The notes: generated by a model not told the origin, from the sequence alone. Shown: positions 10,351-21,058, numbered from the stretch's first letter. The stretch: DNA of 38,415 bases from Calditrichota bacterium (GCA_013152225.1 JAADGR010000381.1:1-38415); one strand, 5' to 3'. Numbers and translations: made by a program.

Positions 10351-10443
10351 GTCATTGCAAGCGAAACGGAGTGGAGCGAAGCAATCTCATGCTTGACAGG
10401 CAGTTATGAGATTGCTTCGTCGTTCCTCACTCCTCGCAATGAC
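10351..10443. repeat. Dispersed palindromic repeat, copy 2 (GTCATTGCaAGCGaa...CTCCTCGCAATGAC)
   Basis: Inverted ends plus internal GCAATCTCAT/ATGAGATTGC; related to 1009-1110. Confidence 0.8.
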
Positions 10444-10485
10444 AGGTATCTGCTCACCGGCTTTGGGAACAGACCTTTTGCTGTC

Positions 10486-11946
10486 TCAATTCTGTATTTC
10501 TTCAAATGTCCCGCTGGGAGTCACATAATATACTTTTTCAATAGTTTCGGATTTTTTTGAAAAATCCATAAATCGAATGCCGCTTTTACTTTTGTCATTT
10601 GTTTTGAAACTCGGTGTTTCCGCAAATGAATTGTCATCAAAAATGTTTTCTGCATCATATTGTTCCATTTTTACTTTATCTCCTATATTTGCAAATGAAA
10701 AATCAGCAAGTTCGTTCGTTGTAAAGACGGGCATTTCTTCTGCAGGTACAATGAATTCGGAAACTTTATCATAAGCACGAAGAAGAGCTTTATGCGTGTG
10801 GCGCCAGGCAAGGTGATCCACAACACGACGACGCCCGAATCTGCCCATTTCCTCTCGTTTTAAGGGATCGTCTAAAAGTTTGTCAATTTCGGCAGCGAAT
10901 TGTTCCGTGTTGTCGGGCGGGACATACACCGCAGCTTGCTGCGCAGAGTGTTTTGCTTCCGTCAGATCGAACGAGACAATAGGCTTGGCGAACGTCATAT
11001 ATTCAAGGATTTTATTCATTGTCGAGTGATCAGCCCATTCGGAAAATGGGTCGGGATCGACGCATACGTCGGCAGTGGATAAATAGCGGCACAGTTCCTC
11101 ATCCGGGATGCGCCCGGTAAATGCAACGTGATCCGACATGCCCATTTCGTCACTCATTTTTTCCAAGTCCTCCATGGCCGGGCCGCCGCCGATCAGAGTG
11201 AACTGGACATCTTTGCGTCCGATTTTGTTAATGAAATGGTCGATAGAACGGAGAAGATAATCAACACCATCCTGCGGGCACATTTCTCCGAGGTAGGCGA
11301 CCATGTACTTTCGGCCTCGTTTCAACGCGTTTTCCGGCGGCATTATTCGAAGACGCTGCAAATCCGGTCCGGTGCGAACGACAAAAATGTCCTCCTCTGA
11401 TCTTCCGCCCCTGCTCATGGCAACATTTTTATAGGACTCGTTGGTCGAGATAATAATGTCCGCGGTTTTCAAAGTCCATTTTTCCAGCAGCAGGAGCATC
11501 TTGTGCAGCAGTCCGCCCTTTTTATCATATTTTGCCTCAAACATTTCCGGCGACAAATCGTGATGATCGAATACAAACTTTTTACCAAACAGTTTGTAAA
11601 AACGAGCGAGCAGAAAATATGTGTCCGGCGGATTGCACGCCTGAATGATGTCAAAGCCTTCGCGGAACAGAACTTTGAGTGACAGTGATGCTGTGGCCAG
11701 CCAGGCATAAGCAAATTCAAAAAAATAGCTCAGTGCACCTTGCGCATTAACCGGCATTTTGTAGCGATAAACGGCAATGTCATCGATGCGTTCGTAACTC
11801 TCCGTAAACTCTTTTGATTTTGGGCTAATAACGGAAACTTTATATCCATGATCCCGCAGCGTTTGTGCTTCCAGCCAGACACGCCTGTCAAAAGGCACCG
11901 GCAGATTCTGCACAATAATTAAAACTTTACCAGCATATCCCTTCAT
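10486..11946 (-). CDS. Glycosyltransferase family 4
   Basis: VLIIVQNLPVPFDRRVWLEAQTL...; GT4-type C-terminal domain; ~80-aa extra C-terminal tail. Confidence 0.88.
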   Translation of the reverse strand: MKGYAGKVLIIVQNLPVPFDRRVWLEAQTLRDHGYKVSVISPKSKEFTESYERIDDIAVYRYKMPVNAQGALSYFFEFAYAWLATASLSLKVLFREGFDIIQACNPPDTYFLLARFYKLFGKKFVFDHHDLSPEMFEAKYDKKGGLLHKMLLLLEKWTLKTADIIISTNESYKNVAMSRGGRSEEDIFVVRTGPDLQRLRIMPPENALKRGRKYMVAYLGEMCPQDGVDYLLRSIDHFINKIGRKDVQFTLIGGGPAMEDLEKMSDEMGMSDHVAFTGRIPDEELCRYLSTADVCVDPDPFSEWADHSTMNKILEYMTFAKPIVSFDLTEAKHSAQQAAVYVPPDNTEQFAAEIDKLLDDPLKREEMGRFGRRRVVDHLAWRHTHKALLRAYDKVSEFIVPAEEMPVFTTNELADFSFANIGDKVKMEQYDAENIFDDNSFAETPSFKTNDKSKSGIRFMDFSKKSETIEKVYYVTPSGTFEEIQN

Positions 11947-13249
11947 AATCCACCTCTTTCAGATTCCCGTTGTTCGCATTATCAAGACCGGTCAGGTCTA
12001 TGATTTTGTGGCCGTTTTTCAGATCACCCAAAATGGCTTCATGCTCCCTGGCTTGATTTCCAACAATGACCACGTCCGAATGATCGAGAACATCCTGCAC
12101 CGAATCGCTCATCAGTTTTGCAATGTGCGGGATGTAACGTTTGATATAGTCTTTGTTTGAGCCGATGAGACGAGCCATGGAAACATTTTTATCATAGATT
12201 CGGATTTTGTATCCTTTGCCGATGAGTTGTTCCACCATGTTGACGATCGGACTTTCGCGAAGATCATCCGTGCCCCCCTTAAAACTCAGGCCGAGCACAC
12301 CGATTCGCTTGCGGCCATTTTTCTGCACCATATCCAGCGCATGATGGATGTGTTCCATATTGCTTTCCATGGCTGCATCAAGCAACGGCACAGCAATGTC
12401 CTTTTGTTTGGCTTCGTGAGTAATGGCACGAAGGTCTTTGGGCAGGCAGGATCCGCCGAAAGCAAAACCAGGTTTCAGATAATAGGGTGACAGGTTAAGT
12501 TTGACATCACTGGTGAAAACTTGCATCACTTTACGGCTGTCGATATTATACTCTTTGCAAATTCGCCCAATCTCGTTTGCAAACGCAACTTTGATGGCAT
12601 GAAATGCATTGTCCGAGTATTTGATCATCGATGCTTCACCGATACCGATGCGGAAAATTTTATCGTCGATTGGGCGGTACATTTTTTCCAGAATATCGGC
12701 GGTTTTCTCGTCCAGTTCGCCGATCACTGTTTTGGGAGGATGATAGAAATCATATACCGAAGTGCTTTCCCGGAGAAATTCCGGGTTCAATGCAAATCCA
12801 AAATCTTTTCCCGCTTTTTTGCCGGAATTTTCTTCCAGCCGGGCAATGGCGATTTTTTCAGGAATGCCCGGCAATACCGTGCTTCGCAGTACCACAGAAG
12901 TGTAACTCTTTTTATATTTCAATGCCCGTCCGATTTGTCCGCAGACCCGGTCGACATAAGAAAAATCGATACTGCCGTTGCTGTTGCTCGGCGTGCCCAC
13001 GCAGATAAAAATGACATCCGAATCGCGAATAGCCTTTGTTGTGTTTTGTGTTGCCGACAAATTACCTTCATCTACCTGGCGTTTGATGAGAACATCGATA
13101 TCTTTTTCGACAATTGGTGAAATGCCTTTGTTGATCATTTTCACTTTGCTCGATTTGACATCCACCCCGATCACTTTGTGTCCCATTTCTGCAAAACAAG
13201 CTGCTGAAACACACCCCACATATCCTAAACCAAAAACACTTATATTCAT
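11927..13249 (-). CDS. Nucleotide-sugar dehydrogenase (UDP-glucose/GDP-mannose dehydrogenase family, AlgD-like motifs)
   Basis: MNISVFGLGYVGCVSAACFAEMGHKVIGVD; FGGSCLPKDLRA active-site motif. Confidence 0.93.
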   Translation of the reverse strand: MNISVFGLGYVGCVSAACFAEMGHKVIGVDVKSSKVKMINKGISPIVEKDIDVLIKRQVDEGNLSATQNTTKAIRDSDVIFICVGTPSNSNGSIDFSYVDRVCGQIGRALKYKKSYTSVVLRSTVLPGIPEKIAIARLEENSGKKAGKDFGFALNPEFLRESTSVYDFYHPPKTVIGELDEKTADILEKMYRPIDDKIFRIGIGEASMIKYSDNAFHAIKVAFANEIGRICKEYNIDSRKVMQVFTSDVKLNLSPYYLKPGFAFGGSCLPKDLRAITHEAKQKDIAVPLLDAAMESNMEHIHHALDMVQKNGRKRIGVLGLSFKGGTDDLRESPIVNMVEQLIGKGYKIRIYDKNVSMARLIGSNKDYIKRYIPHIAKLMSDSVQDVLDHSDVVIVGNQAREHEAILGDLKNGHKIIDLTGLDNANNGNLKEVDYEGICW

Positions 13250-13273
13250 TTTATAGCTCCTTCTGTCAGCGAG

Positions 13274-14635
13274 TTAGTTTAAAATACCGGGCACATTGGA
13301 GATCACAGATTTCAATTTACCATTTTCAGTGCGCGGTATAAAAGTGAGTTGTTCAATTTCAAGGTGCATGGGTTCTCCCAGCCGCTTTTGCAATTTGCTT
13401 AAAATTGAATCGGCATCACTTTGCTTGAAAAACTGATCGGGAACGATTCTTAAAATAACATTTTTAGTATCCGGTTGAAAAATTTGCGCCTCAATTAAAT
13501 TATTGGCTCCCTTGAATACATGATCCAGGCGGCCAACCAGCTTTCCGCTTGGAGTGATAATATAGTCATCCGCGCGGCCAACGATTTTTTCGATGACGGG
13601 ATAATTCCTTCCGCACGGGCATTGCTCGTTGCTCGGCTTGATGACATCTCCCACCCTGTAACGGATGAGCGGCATGGCCATGTTGGTGAATGTTGTGCCA
13701 ACGACTTCGTAAATGCCATTGCTGAGAGAATCCGAGCTTTTGAATTCGACCAGGCTGTATTCCGGTACCAGGTGGTGCCTGCCATGTTCACATGTGTGGA
13801 TTGCGGCAACGCGTTCCGCCATGCCATAGTAATCGTAGACCCGGCACTGGAAGGCTTGTTCGATAACGGCCTTTTGTTTTGCAACCAGCGTTTCCGATGT
13901 CGTCAGGGCACTTTTCATCTGGACTTTTATGTTTTTATTCAGCATGAGTTTGGCCAGCACATAAAGGGATGAAGGATATCCTTCCACTGCCTTAATATGG
14001 TATTTTCTCAATGCCGTAACATAACGGTCGATGTTCCGCTCGGATAAATGATATGACGACATGTACAGCTTGTTTTCTATGGGACTGAAATTCCAAAAGA
14101 TGTTGTTCCTTGTTCTGATTTGCGGAATCATTTCACCTTTCAAAGTGGCATAGCGGTCATTCGGACCGAGTTTTGCCCATTGCCATTGGCGCATGAGCAT
14201 AGCATGTTCAAAACCGACATTGTCAAGATCGCGATAAAGTGTAAGTGGTTTACCGGTGGAGCCGCTGGTCTGACACTTGTACAACATAGGTGGAAAGGCA
14301 TTTACCGCAAGCATGTCTCGATAATTTTTTCTCACATCTTCTTTTTCCAGAATCGGCAATTTGACAATAAAGTCGATGGATTTTATATCATCCGGCTTTA
14401 TGCCGTAGACCTGCATTTTACCGCGATAATAGGGCACATTCTTGTACGCAGATTTTATGGTCGCCTTTAAATGCTCTAATTGATAATCCAGCAAGTGTTG
14501 TTCAGACCACCATTGGGATTCGGCCAAAAGCTTTTTATATTTTCTATAAGGACTGATCGTTCGCTTTATGATTCTGTGGCGAACGCCGTTACCAAAGAAT
14601 CCTATAGTCATATTTTTCCAATCCGAATTCCGCAT
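13274..14635 (-). CDS. Phenylacetate-CoA ligase/CapK-like adenylate-forming enzyme
   Basis: CQTSGSTGKPLTLYRD, YDYYGMAERVA, RYRVGDV motifs. Confidence 0.88.
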   Translation of the reverse strand: MRNSDWKNMTIGFFGNGVRHRIIKRTISPYRKYKKLLAESQWWSEQHLLDYQLEHLKATIKSAYKNVPYYRGKMQVYGIKPDDIKSIDFIVKLPILEKEDVRKNYRDMLAVNAFPPMLYKCQTSGSTGKPLTLYRDLDNVGFEHAMLMRQWQWAKLGPNDRYATLKGEMIPQIRTRNNIFWNFSPIENKLYMSSYHLSERNIDRYVTALRKYHIKAVEGYPSSLYVLAKLMLNKNIKVQMKSALTTSETLVAKQKAVIEQAFQCRVYDYYGMAERVAAIHTCEHGRHHLVPEYSLVEFKSSDSLSNGIYEVVGTTFTNMAMPLIRYRVGDVIKPSNEQCPCGRNYPVIEKIVGRADDYIITPSGKLVGRLDHVFKGANNLIEAQIFQPDTKNVILRIVPDQFFKQSDADSILSKLQKRLGEPMHLEIEQLTFIPRTENGKLKSVISNVPGILN

Positions 14636-14697
14636 GTTCTCTCCTTAAAACCGCTAATTTTCTATGTATCCGCTTCACTCATTTCCGAATTGACTTT

Positions 14698-15417
14698 TTA
14701 TTTTATTGCCAAAACGTAAACTGAAGGGATTATTTTTTTTTCAACTCGAAGCTTTTTTGCAAAGCGAAAGATGCTGCTGAAATAATTCTCTTTTGCATTA
14801 TAATAAAGATCACTTACGGGTCTCACATCGGTGAAATATCTACCGAGCATTTGCTCCAGTTCTTCTTCTCTGAAGCCGGCATGTGCTCCGTAACGATTTT
14901 CAAAACGTCCCGCCAGCCGATATTTCCAGTCAATTGCGTTTTGTCGCATTTGTTGATAGAACGATTTGTGTCTCATGCCGATATATCCAAGAAATCTTTC
15001 GCGGTTTGGCACACCAAAATAGGCAATGCCGTTTTGCTTCAAAACTCTTTGCGCTTCATTTAAAATGAGGTGCACATTTTTAACATGTTCCAATACGTGA
15101 AAAGAATAAATGGCATCAAACGTATTGTCCGCAAAAGGCAAATGCGATCCGTCATAGTTTTCGAGTGTGGCCAGATCTTTTGATTTTTCTTCAAATTTTT
15201 TATTTATGTCGATTCCATAAACAGCGGCACCGGTTAATATCGCAAGCCGGGCAGCTTCTTCTCCGCTTCCACAACCGAGATCAAGAATTTTGCGCAAAGA
15301 TTTCAGGGCCTTTTCTTTTCGGATAATACCTAGAAAAGTTTGTATCTGGAAACGCTGCCCTTTTTCTTTTAATTTTTCGCTATCCATGCTGTCCATTTTA
15401 CTGCATCTCATTTGCAC
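14698..15417 (-). CDS. SAM-dependent class I methyltransferase
   Basis: ILDLGCGSGEEAARLA, FDAIYSFHVLEHV. Confidence 0.88.
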   Translation of the reverse strand: MQMRCSKMDSMDSEKLKEKGQRFQIQTFLGIIRKEKALKSLRKILDLGCGSGEEAARLAILTGAAVYGIDINKKFEEKSKDLATLENYDGSHLPFADNTFDAIYSFHVLEHVKNVHLILNEAQRVLKQNGIAYFGVPNRERFLGYIGMRHKSFYQQMRQNAIDWKYRLAGRFENRYGAHAGFREEELEQMLGRYFTDVRPVSDLYYNAKENYFSSIFRFAKKLRVEKKIIPSVYVLAIK

Positions 15418-16639
15418 GATGTGTCAATTTCCTTGGTTGTTTGGAGAAAGCAATTCTTTTCTTTACTGTCAGGCTTTCATATAAAGCCAGATATTTCATG
15501 GCAATGTCATTAATGTTATAGTTATTGAGTATTTCAAGACTGGCGTTTTTTCCCATCCTTTCACGCAAACCCGGATTGCGCATCATGATTTTGAGTGCCG
15601 CGGCGAACCTTTCCGTATCCTCACAGTTCACCAAAAAGCCGTATTTCCCGGTCTGAATGATTTCGTCGGTGATGCCGGGAATGATATTCGCAACTGTGGG
15701 CAAACTGGTTGACATGGCCTCTAAGATGGCGTTTGGCTGTCCTTCCTGCCTGCTGGGGTGGATGTAAATATCAGCCGCTTGCATATATTCGTGAACATGA
15801 GTTTGTGTTTGTTCGAAATACACAATATCTTCAAGCCCGTAAAAAGAAATCATTTTTTTTATTTTTTTCACAAAGGATTCGACTTCTTTATCATATTGAC
15901 CGAAACCCTTTGCATATTGCTGCGGGCCGATCACCCATAACATAAGATCTTCATCCAGAGTTTCGGTCAAGGTATAGACAGCTTTGATGAGCGAGTCGAT
16001 GCCTTTACGATAACTTACCAGCCCGACCGTTAAGAGCACAATTTTATCATGTGATATTTTCAGCCTGTTTCGGATGTGAGCTTTTTCTGCCGGCGGTACA
16101 GGACTGAATAATTCCGTATCAACGCCGTTCGATAATCTTTCGTATCTCGTCTTTGAACCCAAACCTGTTTGGCAGGTTTTTTCCAATAGCGGTGAAGTCG
16201 GGACGATCACTTTTGCCCAATTATAGACTTTTGAGGCGAACCAACCGAATTTTCTTTCGCGTACCGACACGGGGTCGTCCACATTCTGGTTGGTGATTTT
16301 TTGCACCAGCGGGATGCCGGTCGCTTTGGCCGCCAGATTGACAGGCGCATGAAAACCGTGTGCATGGAGTATGTCGTATCTTTTTTGATTTTTGTAAATG
16401 TAACGGAAAATTTCCCAGGCATAAGCTGTTTTGTGACGCCAAGTGCTCCTGTTGCGCAATACTCTTATGACCGGCACGCCGTCTACCTCACCGTAGCCGA
16501 CGAGATTCAATTTATCCGTTCCGGATAAAACTTCAACATTTACGCCCAAATTAATTAACCTTCGCGCCAGCCTGTGGCTTTGCAAGGCACCGCCGCAAAA
16601 TTCCGGATAATACAACCAGTTTGTCATTAATACACGCAT
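15398..16639 (-). CDS. Glycosyltransferase family 4
   Basis: FCGGALQSHRLARRL..., IYIHPSRQEGQPNAILEAMSTSLPTVA. Confidence 0.9.
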   Translation of the reverse strand: MRVLMTNWLYYPEFCGGALQSHRLARRLINLGVNVEVLSGTDKLNLVGYGEVDGVPVIRVLRNRSTWRHKTAYAWEIFRYIYKNQKRYDILHAHGFHAPVNLAAKATGIPLVQKITNQNVDDPVSVRERKFGWFASKVYNWAKVIVPTSPLLEKTCQTGLGSKTRYERLSNGVDTELFSPVPPAEKAHIRNRLKISHDKIVLLTVGLVSYRKGIDSLIKAVYTLTETLDEDLMLWVIGPQQYAKGFGQYDKEVESFVKKIKKMISFYGLEDIVYFEQTQTHVHEYMQAADIYIHPSRQEGQPNAILEAMSTSLPTVANIIPGITDEIIQTGKYGFLVNCEDTERFAAALKIMMRNPGLRERMGKNASLEILNNYNINDIAMKYLALYESLTVKKRIAFSKQPRKLTHRANEMQ

Positions 16640-16682
16640 ATCTCACCTTTGTCTAAGAGTTCGTTCACGTTAAAAAGGTTTA

Positions 16683-17654
16683 TTATTTAGTTGCCGCAGC
16701 CATTGATTGCCGGAAGGCGCGGCGAATTCTGTATTTGTAGGCACACTTGTAAAGAACATCCGATGCCATAAACCAGTCCCGGCGGACAAGTTTGCCAAGA
16801 AAAACGATGACCGGTAAAGTCGCACGATTCACAATGAGCGATCGTATAAAATATTTGACTTTAGATTCCAGCGGCAATTCGACAGCGAAAACGCCATAGC
16901 GCATCACCAGGTGCCGCCGCAGTTCCGGATTCATCTGGTACCAACGTCCCACCGCCTGCCCATAAACCGAGGCTTTATGCAAATAATTCTCAAGGTCGAT
17001 GGGATGATAATGTGTCGCAACAATAGACTCGTCATAATAAAACCGAACGCCCGTTTGTGACAGCCGATACGCTAATTCCGTGTCTTCTGCTGCCAGTAAT
17101 TTGGTGTTGAATCCACCCAATCGTTTGAGCAGTGATTTTTTTATGGACGTATTGGCCGTGCGATATTTCCACCACTCCAACTCGATTAATTCCGCTTGCT
17201 CCAGGTTAAATTCTGTCTCCCAAAGTCTGGCTTGATCAGCATGATTCAATTCGGGTGCCATGGACACCTGCCCGAGAATACAAACTTTCGAGTCTCCAAA
17301 ATGGTTCTGGTGCTGCAAATGCCTGAGAATCAGCGTTTCCTCAGGGATCGTGTCTGCATCCAGAAAGAGGATATAATCACCTTTGGAACGGTTGATACCC
17401 AAATTCCGCGAGGCGCTCGCAGAGCCGCATTTACCGATGACAGGACGAAAATTCATTGTCGTTTGCCTGGAAAACTGTTTTAAAAACTCTGCGGTCTCAT
17501 CTGTCGATCCATCATCAACAACGATGACTTCATAGCTATATTTCGAACAGTCTTGTTTTTCGAGTCCGTGCAAAACATCTCTCAACACAAGATGTCGATT
17601 GTGTGATGGAATGATCACTGAAATTTTAGGTTTCAAGTCGAGTTGCTTTTTCAT
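16683..17654 (-). CDS. Glycosyltransferase family 2
   Basis: ISVIIPSHNRHLVLRDVL, VVDDGSTDET, YILFLDADT. Confidence 0.92.
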   Translation of the reverse strand: MKKQLDLKPKISVIIPSHNRHLVLRDVLHGLEKQDCSKYSYEVIVVDDGSTDETAEFLKQFSRQTTMNFRPVIGKCGSASASRNLGINRSKGDYILFLDADTIPEETLILRHLQHQNHFGDSKVCILGQVSMAPELNHADQARLWETEFNLEQAELIELEWWKYRTANTSIKKSLLKRLGGFNTKLLAAEDTELAYRLSQTGVRFYYDESIVATHYHPIDLENYLHKASVYGQAVGRWYQMNPELRRHLVMRYGVFAVELPLESKVKYFIRSLIVNRATLPVIVFLGKLVRRDWFMASDVLYKCAYKYRIRRAFRQSMAAATK

Positions 17655-17675
17655 GTTCTATCCATCTTTCTAATG

Positions 17676-19100
17676 CTAATTTGATCTGAGTTGTTTAAGT
17701 AATGCAATCTCATGAGTTGTAATCGTATGTGAGAACCATAAAAAGCCGATGTAAATTGATCCCCCGGCCAGCACTGCCAGGACAGGGTGAATGTTTTTGA
17801 GCGTTATAACTGCGACAGACATTAGTGCTGCGCCAAAAATCGGTTTCAACATCTCTGCTGAGAACTTTAGCCGCAACAGTTCTTTTTCCACCCAGTAAAA
17901 TTCCACTGTGAAAAAGACAACACATCCCGCAAGCGTGGCTATGGCAGCGCCCAGCGCGTGCAACTGTGGAATCAGTATCAGGTTAAATAAAAGCACCGAG
18001 GCTGTTGCAAGAAAATTTGCTGTCAGGTCCCTGTTTTGCAAGTGGTTGTTAATAAGAGAATATGCAAAAACCGGGATGAATGAAAACGGCACGATAAGCC
18101 AAATCAAAACCTGTAGCACGGGAATAGCATCGTGCATGCCCGGGCCGAATAACCAGTGTATCAAATTGGGAGCGAGAATATTCGTTCCCGTGGCAATTGC
18201 AATGGTAAAAATTAAAATATATTTAATGGATTTTTTAAACAATTTTTCAAACATGTCAGGATTCGTTTTTAAAATTCTCGAACTCACCGGAAATAATGCT
18301 CCTCCATAGGCGGCGGCAAAAGAAATACATATATCAACAAATTTGAATGCTACGCTGTAAAGTCCTGCTTCGGTTTCTCCTTTTAGTTTTGTTAAAAGGA
18401 TGACTGTCAATGCCCAAAACAGGGCGTTAAAAATAGCGATCATCGAGAACGACGGTACCTGTCTGATAAAGTACTTTATCAGCGAGTGCTGTATTTTCCA
18501 CTGCGGCCGGACGACTTGTGTGTTTGCATAAAAATAGCAAATAGCGAATGAAACGATTTTACTTGCCGCGACGATCAGGGCGATAGTGCGAATTCCGTAG
18601 CCATTGAGGAGAAAGAAAACACCCAGCGTTACTTTGAATATGTTTTCCGCTGATTTTGCGATGGCGATGTAGCCCATCTTTTCTGCCGCGGAAAGTATGG
18701 CGCGACTCCAGATAAAGCCGGATGTCGGTACAATAACGATTGCCAGCAAGATTGTAATGAACAATGTGTCTTTGCCCGGGTGTATCAGTTTCGCAGTCAG
18801 AATCATCAACCCGGCAAAGACGATGGACGATATGAATCCCAAAATCATCGTGTGGCCGAAATACTGTCCTGCTTTGCTATGATCGCGCGATACATCACGA
18901 ATGACCACTGCATTCAGTCCAAGCGTTGAAATTGCGCTGAACAGATTGTACAAAGAAAGAGCGAATGCCAATGATCCCAAACCGGAAGGCCCTAGGTATC
19001 GCGCAATAAAAATCCAGAATATTGCGGCTCCCAGTCTGTTTACTATTTCAGTTGCCGACCTTGCTGCTGTATTCGCAACCATCGATTTTAGTATTGTCAT
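17676..19100 (-). CDS. Wzx-like polysaccharide flippase (MATE/PST family)
   Basis: Multi-TM; ARYLGPSGLGSLAFALSLYNLFSAISTLGL. Confidence 0.9.
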   Translation of the reverse strand: MTILKSMVANTAARSATEIVNRLGAAIFWIFIARYLGPSGLGSLAFALSLYNLFSAISTLGLNAVVIRDVSRDHSKAGQYFGHTMILGFISSIVFAGLMILTAKLIHPGKDTLFITILLAIVIVPTSGFIWSRAILSAAEKMGYIAIAKSAENIFKVTLGVFFLLNGYGIRTIALIVAASKIVSFAICYFYANTQVVRPQWKIQHSLIKYFIRQVPSFSMIAIFNALFWALTVILLTKLKGETEAGLYSVAFKFVDICISFAAAYGGALFPVSSRILKTNPDMFEKLFKKSIKYILIFTIAIATGTNILAPNLIHWLFGPGMHDAIPVLQVLIWLIVPFSFIPVFAYSLINNHLQNRDLTANFLATASVLLFNLILIPQLHALGAAIATLAGCVVFFTVEFYWVEKELLRLKFSAEMLKPIFGAALMSVAVITLKNIHPVLAVLAGGSIYIGFLWFSHTITTHEIALLKQLRSN

Positions 19101-19451
19101 TTATCCTATTTCCTCTGTTAGTAAATCCGTTCCGAGGTTTTCACTCTTTTCGTTTGCCACGACCAATAGCCCAAATCCATCTAGATGCTTTCTTTTGCAG
19201 TCTGCCCTGAGAAGCATGGTTACGAACGGATGAACCAGAAGAAAATAGAATAAAAATGTTACTCTGAAAAAAAGATTGTATTGTGCATTAGTTATTATTT
19301 TGAATGCCCAGCGGCCTGAGGAACGCTTGGGTTCGGGAAATGAACCGGTTGAAGATAATTTGCTTTTGTTGGAAAGATGTAGGTTGTTCCGCAAGTCGCG
19401 TTGACTTGTCGCTGTTCCGCTTTGCCTAAAGTCAGTTTGCCAGGGTGTCAT
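19101..19451 (-). CDS. Hypothetical small ORF between Wzy- and Wzx-like genes
   Basis: 116 aa, one hydrophobic segment, TAAATG junction with the Wzx start; no recognised domain. Confidence 0.25.
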   Translation of the reverse strand: MTPWQTDFRQSGTATSQRDLRNNLHLSNKSKLSSTGSFPEPKRSSGRWAFKIITNAQYNLFFRVTFLFYFLLVHPFVTMLLRADCKRKHLDGFGLLVVANEKSENLGTDLLTEEIG

Positions 19452-19498
19452 TGTGTGCTTTTCCTTCTTGTTGTGCTGACTCTGATGCTTTTTTTGAA

Positions 19499-21058
19499 TT
19501 AATTATAGAATTCCGCTATGGGAAAATTTTTACGAATATCGAAATTTTTTAATGTTTTCATCCATTTTTTACTTGTTAACAATTCTACGGCAACCTGTTC
19601 CTGCCTTTCGTTAATGAGGATAATTGCCTCAATAATTGCCATAAGACTCCAGAAAACGATGAGCAATGAAAAACTCTCTTTGTAACTTTTGTCGGATAAA
19701 GCAGTTAGTAAATATCCGGCAAAGCTTCCCATTACGCCAACAGCAATGGCGGACAAGTACTTTGATCTGCTTTTCATCGCTTTTTTTATTCTTACAAAAA
19801 ACGCCGTTAAAAGCCATAGATAGGCGCCAAATCCGACCAGTCCCAGCTCCGCTGCGTAAAGAAGATAGGTGTTATGTACGGCTGCAATCCGTGTAAAGCT
19901 GTCTTTACTGCTCCAGTATTTTTCGAGAATTGAGCCATAGTTGTTTATGCCTACGCCGAGAATGGGGTGATCTGCGATGACGTGCAGCGCGACCTGTGCT
20001 GTCGTCAACCTGGTTTTTGCCGAACCCATGTCGTTAGAAATTAAACGGTCCCAGATCACGTTGCCATAGGCAGAAAGGAGAATTAAAAGCACCATCGAGC
20101 CAAGCGCAAATTTGCCGATCGTACGCAGGCTCATCAATCTGTACTTGAACATGAAAGGGATCATCACCGCGATCGACAGAAGCAGGCCTATCCAGGAGCT
20201 TCGCGTCAGTGTGTAAATAAGCGCGAGAATTCCTGCCATGGAAACAAAGGCAGCCAAACGGCTCATGCTTTTGGAAGATACACTAACGAGCGCCAGAATG
20301 ATGGATATCGGCAAAATAAAACCAATATAGCGCGCCAAATGGTTGCAATGACCAATTGTTCCGCCGGGTCGGGCCACATCGGCAGCTTTCATTTCGAATT
20401 CCAGTATCTGCGACGGCTCGCCCAGTCCAAGCAGGCCCAGGTTCGTTCCTTTGTAATATTGCAAACCGACAATCACTGCCTGAATCACCAATCCGAGAAA
20501 GAAAGCTTTGAGAACAAGCGTCAGATCATCTTTGTTTTTGATATTGTTTGCAAGAAAGAAAAAGAACAAAAATGCTTTGGTAAAACTGATAATGTCAAAC
20601 AGACCCCATTGCACATCTTTTGCCTGGAGCAGCGAAAAGATGCTGATGGCGATGATAGCAAGTGTTGGCAATGTGATCGCCGGGAAAAACTTGATCGTTC
20701 CGGTCTGTTTGGAGTTTGAGGCATATAAAAACGTCTGTATAATCAGGATGACAAGTAGAATGTCTGTCAGTCCGATGTTGATTCCGTTGGCACCACCCGG
20801 ACTGGGATGCAGAACAAAGTAATAGTCAGCATTCAAAGGGACGGCAAAGATCATCAAGCCCATGATGAATCGCCGTGTATCCCTGACCATTGCCAGTATG
20901 AAAGGAAATAGTAATCCAATGAAGCTGAAAACCGCCCATTTTAGTTCCAGAGACCAGATGGCCCAGGAAGCTATAGAAGCAATCAGTCCGGTTACAACAA
21001 GACCGATAATCAAATAATAGTTATGAATCATTGATTTATTTTTTGCAACAGATATCAT
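19499..21058 (-). CDS. O-antigen ligase/polymerase (Wzy/WaaL-like) membrane protein
   Basis: Multi-TM; GGTIGHCNHLARYIGFILP, HPILGVGINNYGSI, AAVHNTYLLYAAELGLVGF. Confidence 0.9.
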   Translation of the reverse strand: MISVAKNKSMIHNYYLIIGLVVTGLIASIASWAIWSLELKWAVFSFIGLLFPFILAMVRDTRRFIMGLMIFAVPLNADYYFVLHPSPGGANGINIGLTDILLVILIIQTFLYASNSKQTGTIKFFPAITLPTLAIIAISIFSLLQAKDVQWGLFDIISFTKAFLFFFFLANNIKNKDDLTLVLKAFFLGLVIQAVIVGLQYYKGTNLGLLGLGEPSQILEFEMKAADVARPGGTIGHCNHLARYIGFILPISIILALVSVSSKSMSRLAAFVSMAGILALIYTLTRSSWIGLLLSIAVMIPFMFKYRLMSLRTIGKFALGSMVLLILLSAYGNVIWDRLISNDMGSAKTRLTTAQVALHVIADHPILGVGINNYGSILEKYWSSKDSFTRIAAVHNTYLLYAAELGLVGFGAYLWLLTAFFVRIKKAMKSRSKYLSAIAVGVMGSFAGYLLTALSDKSYKESFSLLIVFWSLMAIIEAIILINERQEQVAVELLTSKKWMKTLKNFDIRKNFPIAEFYN

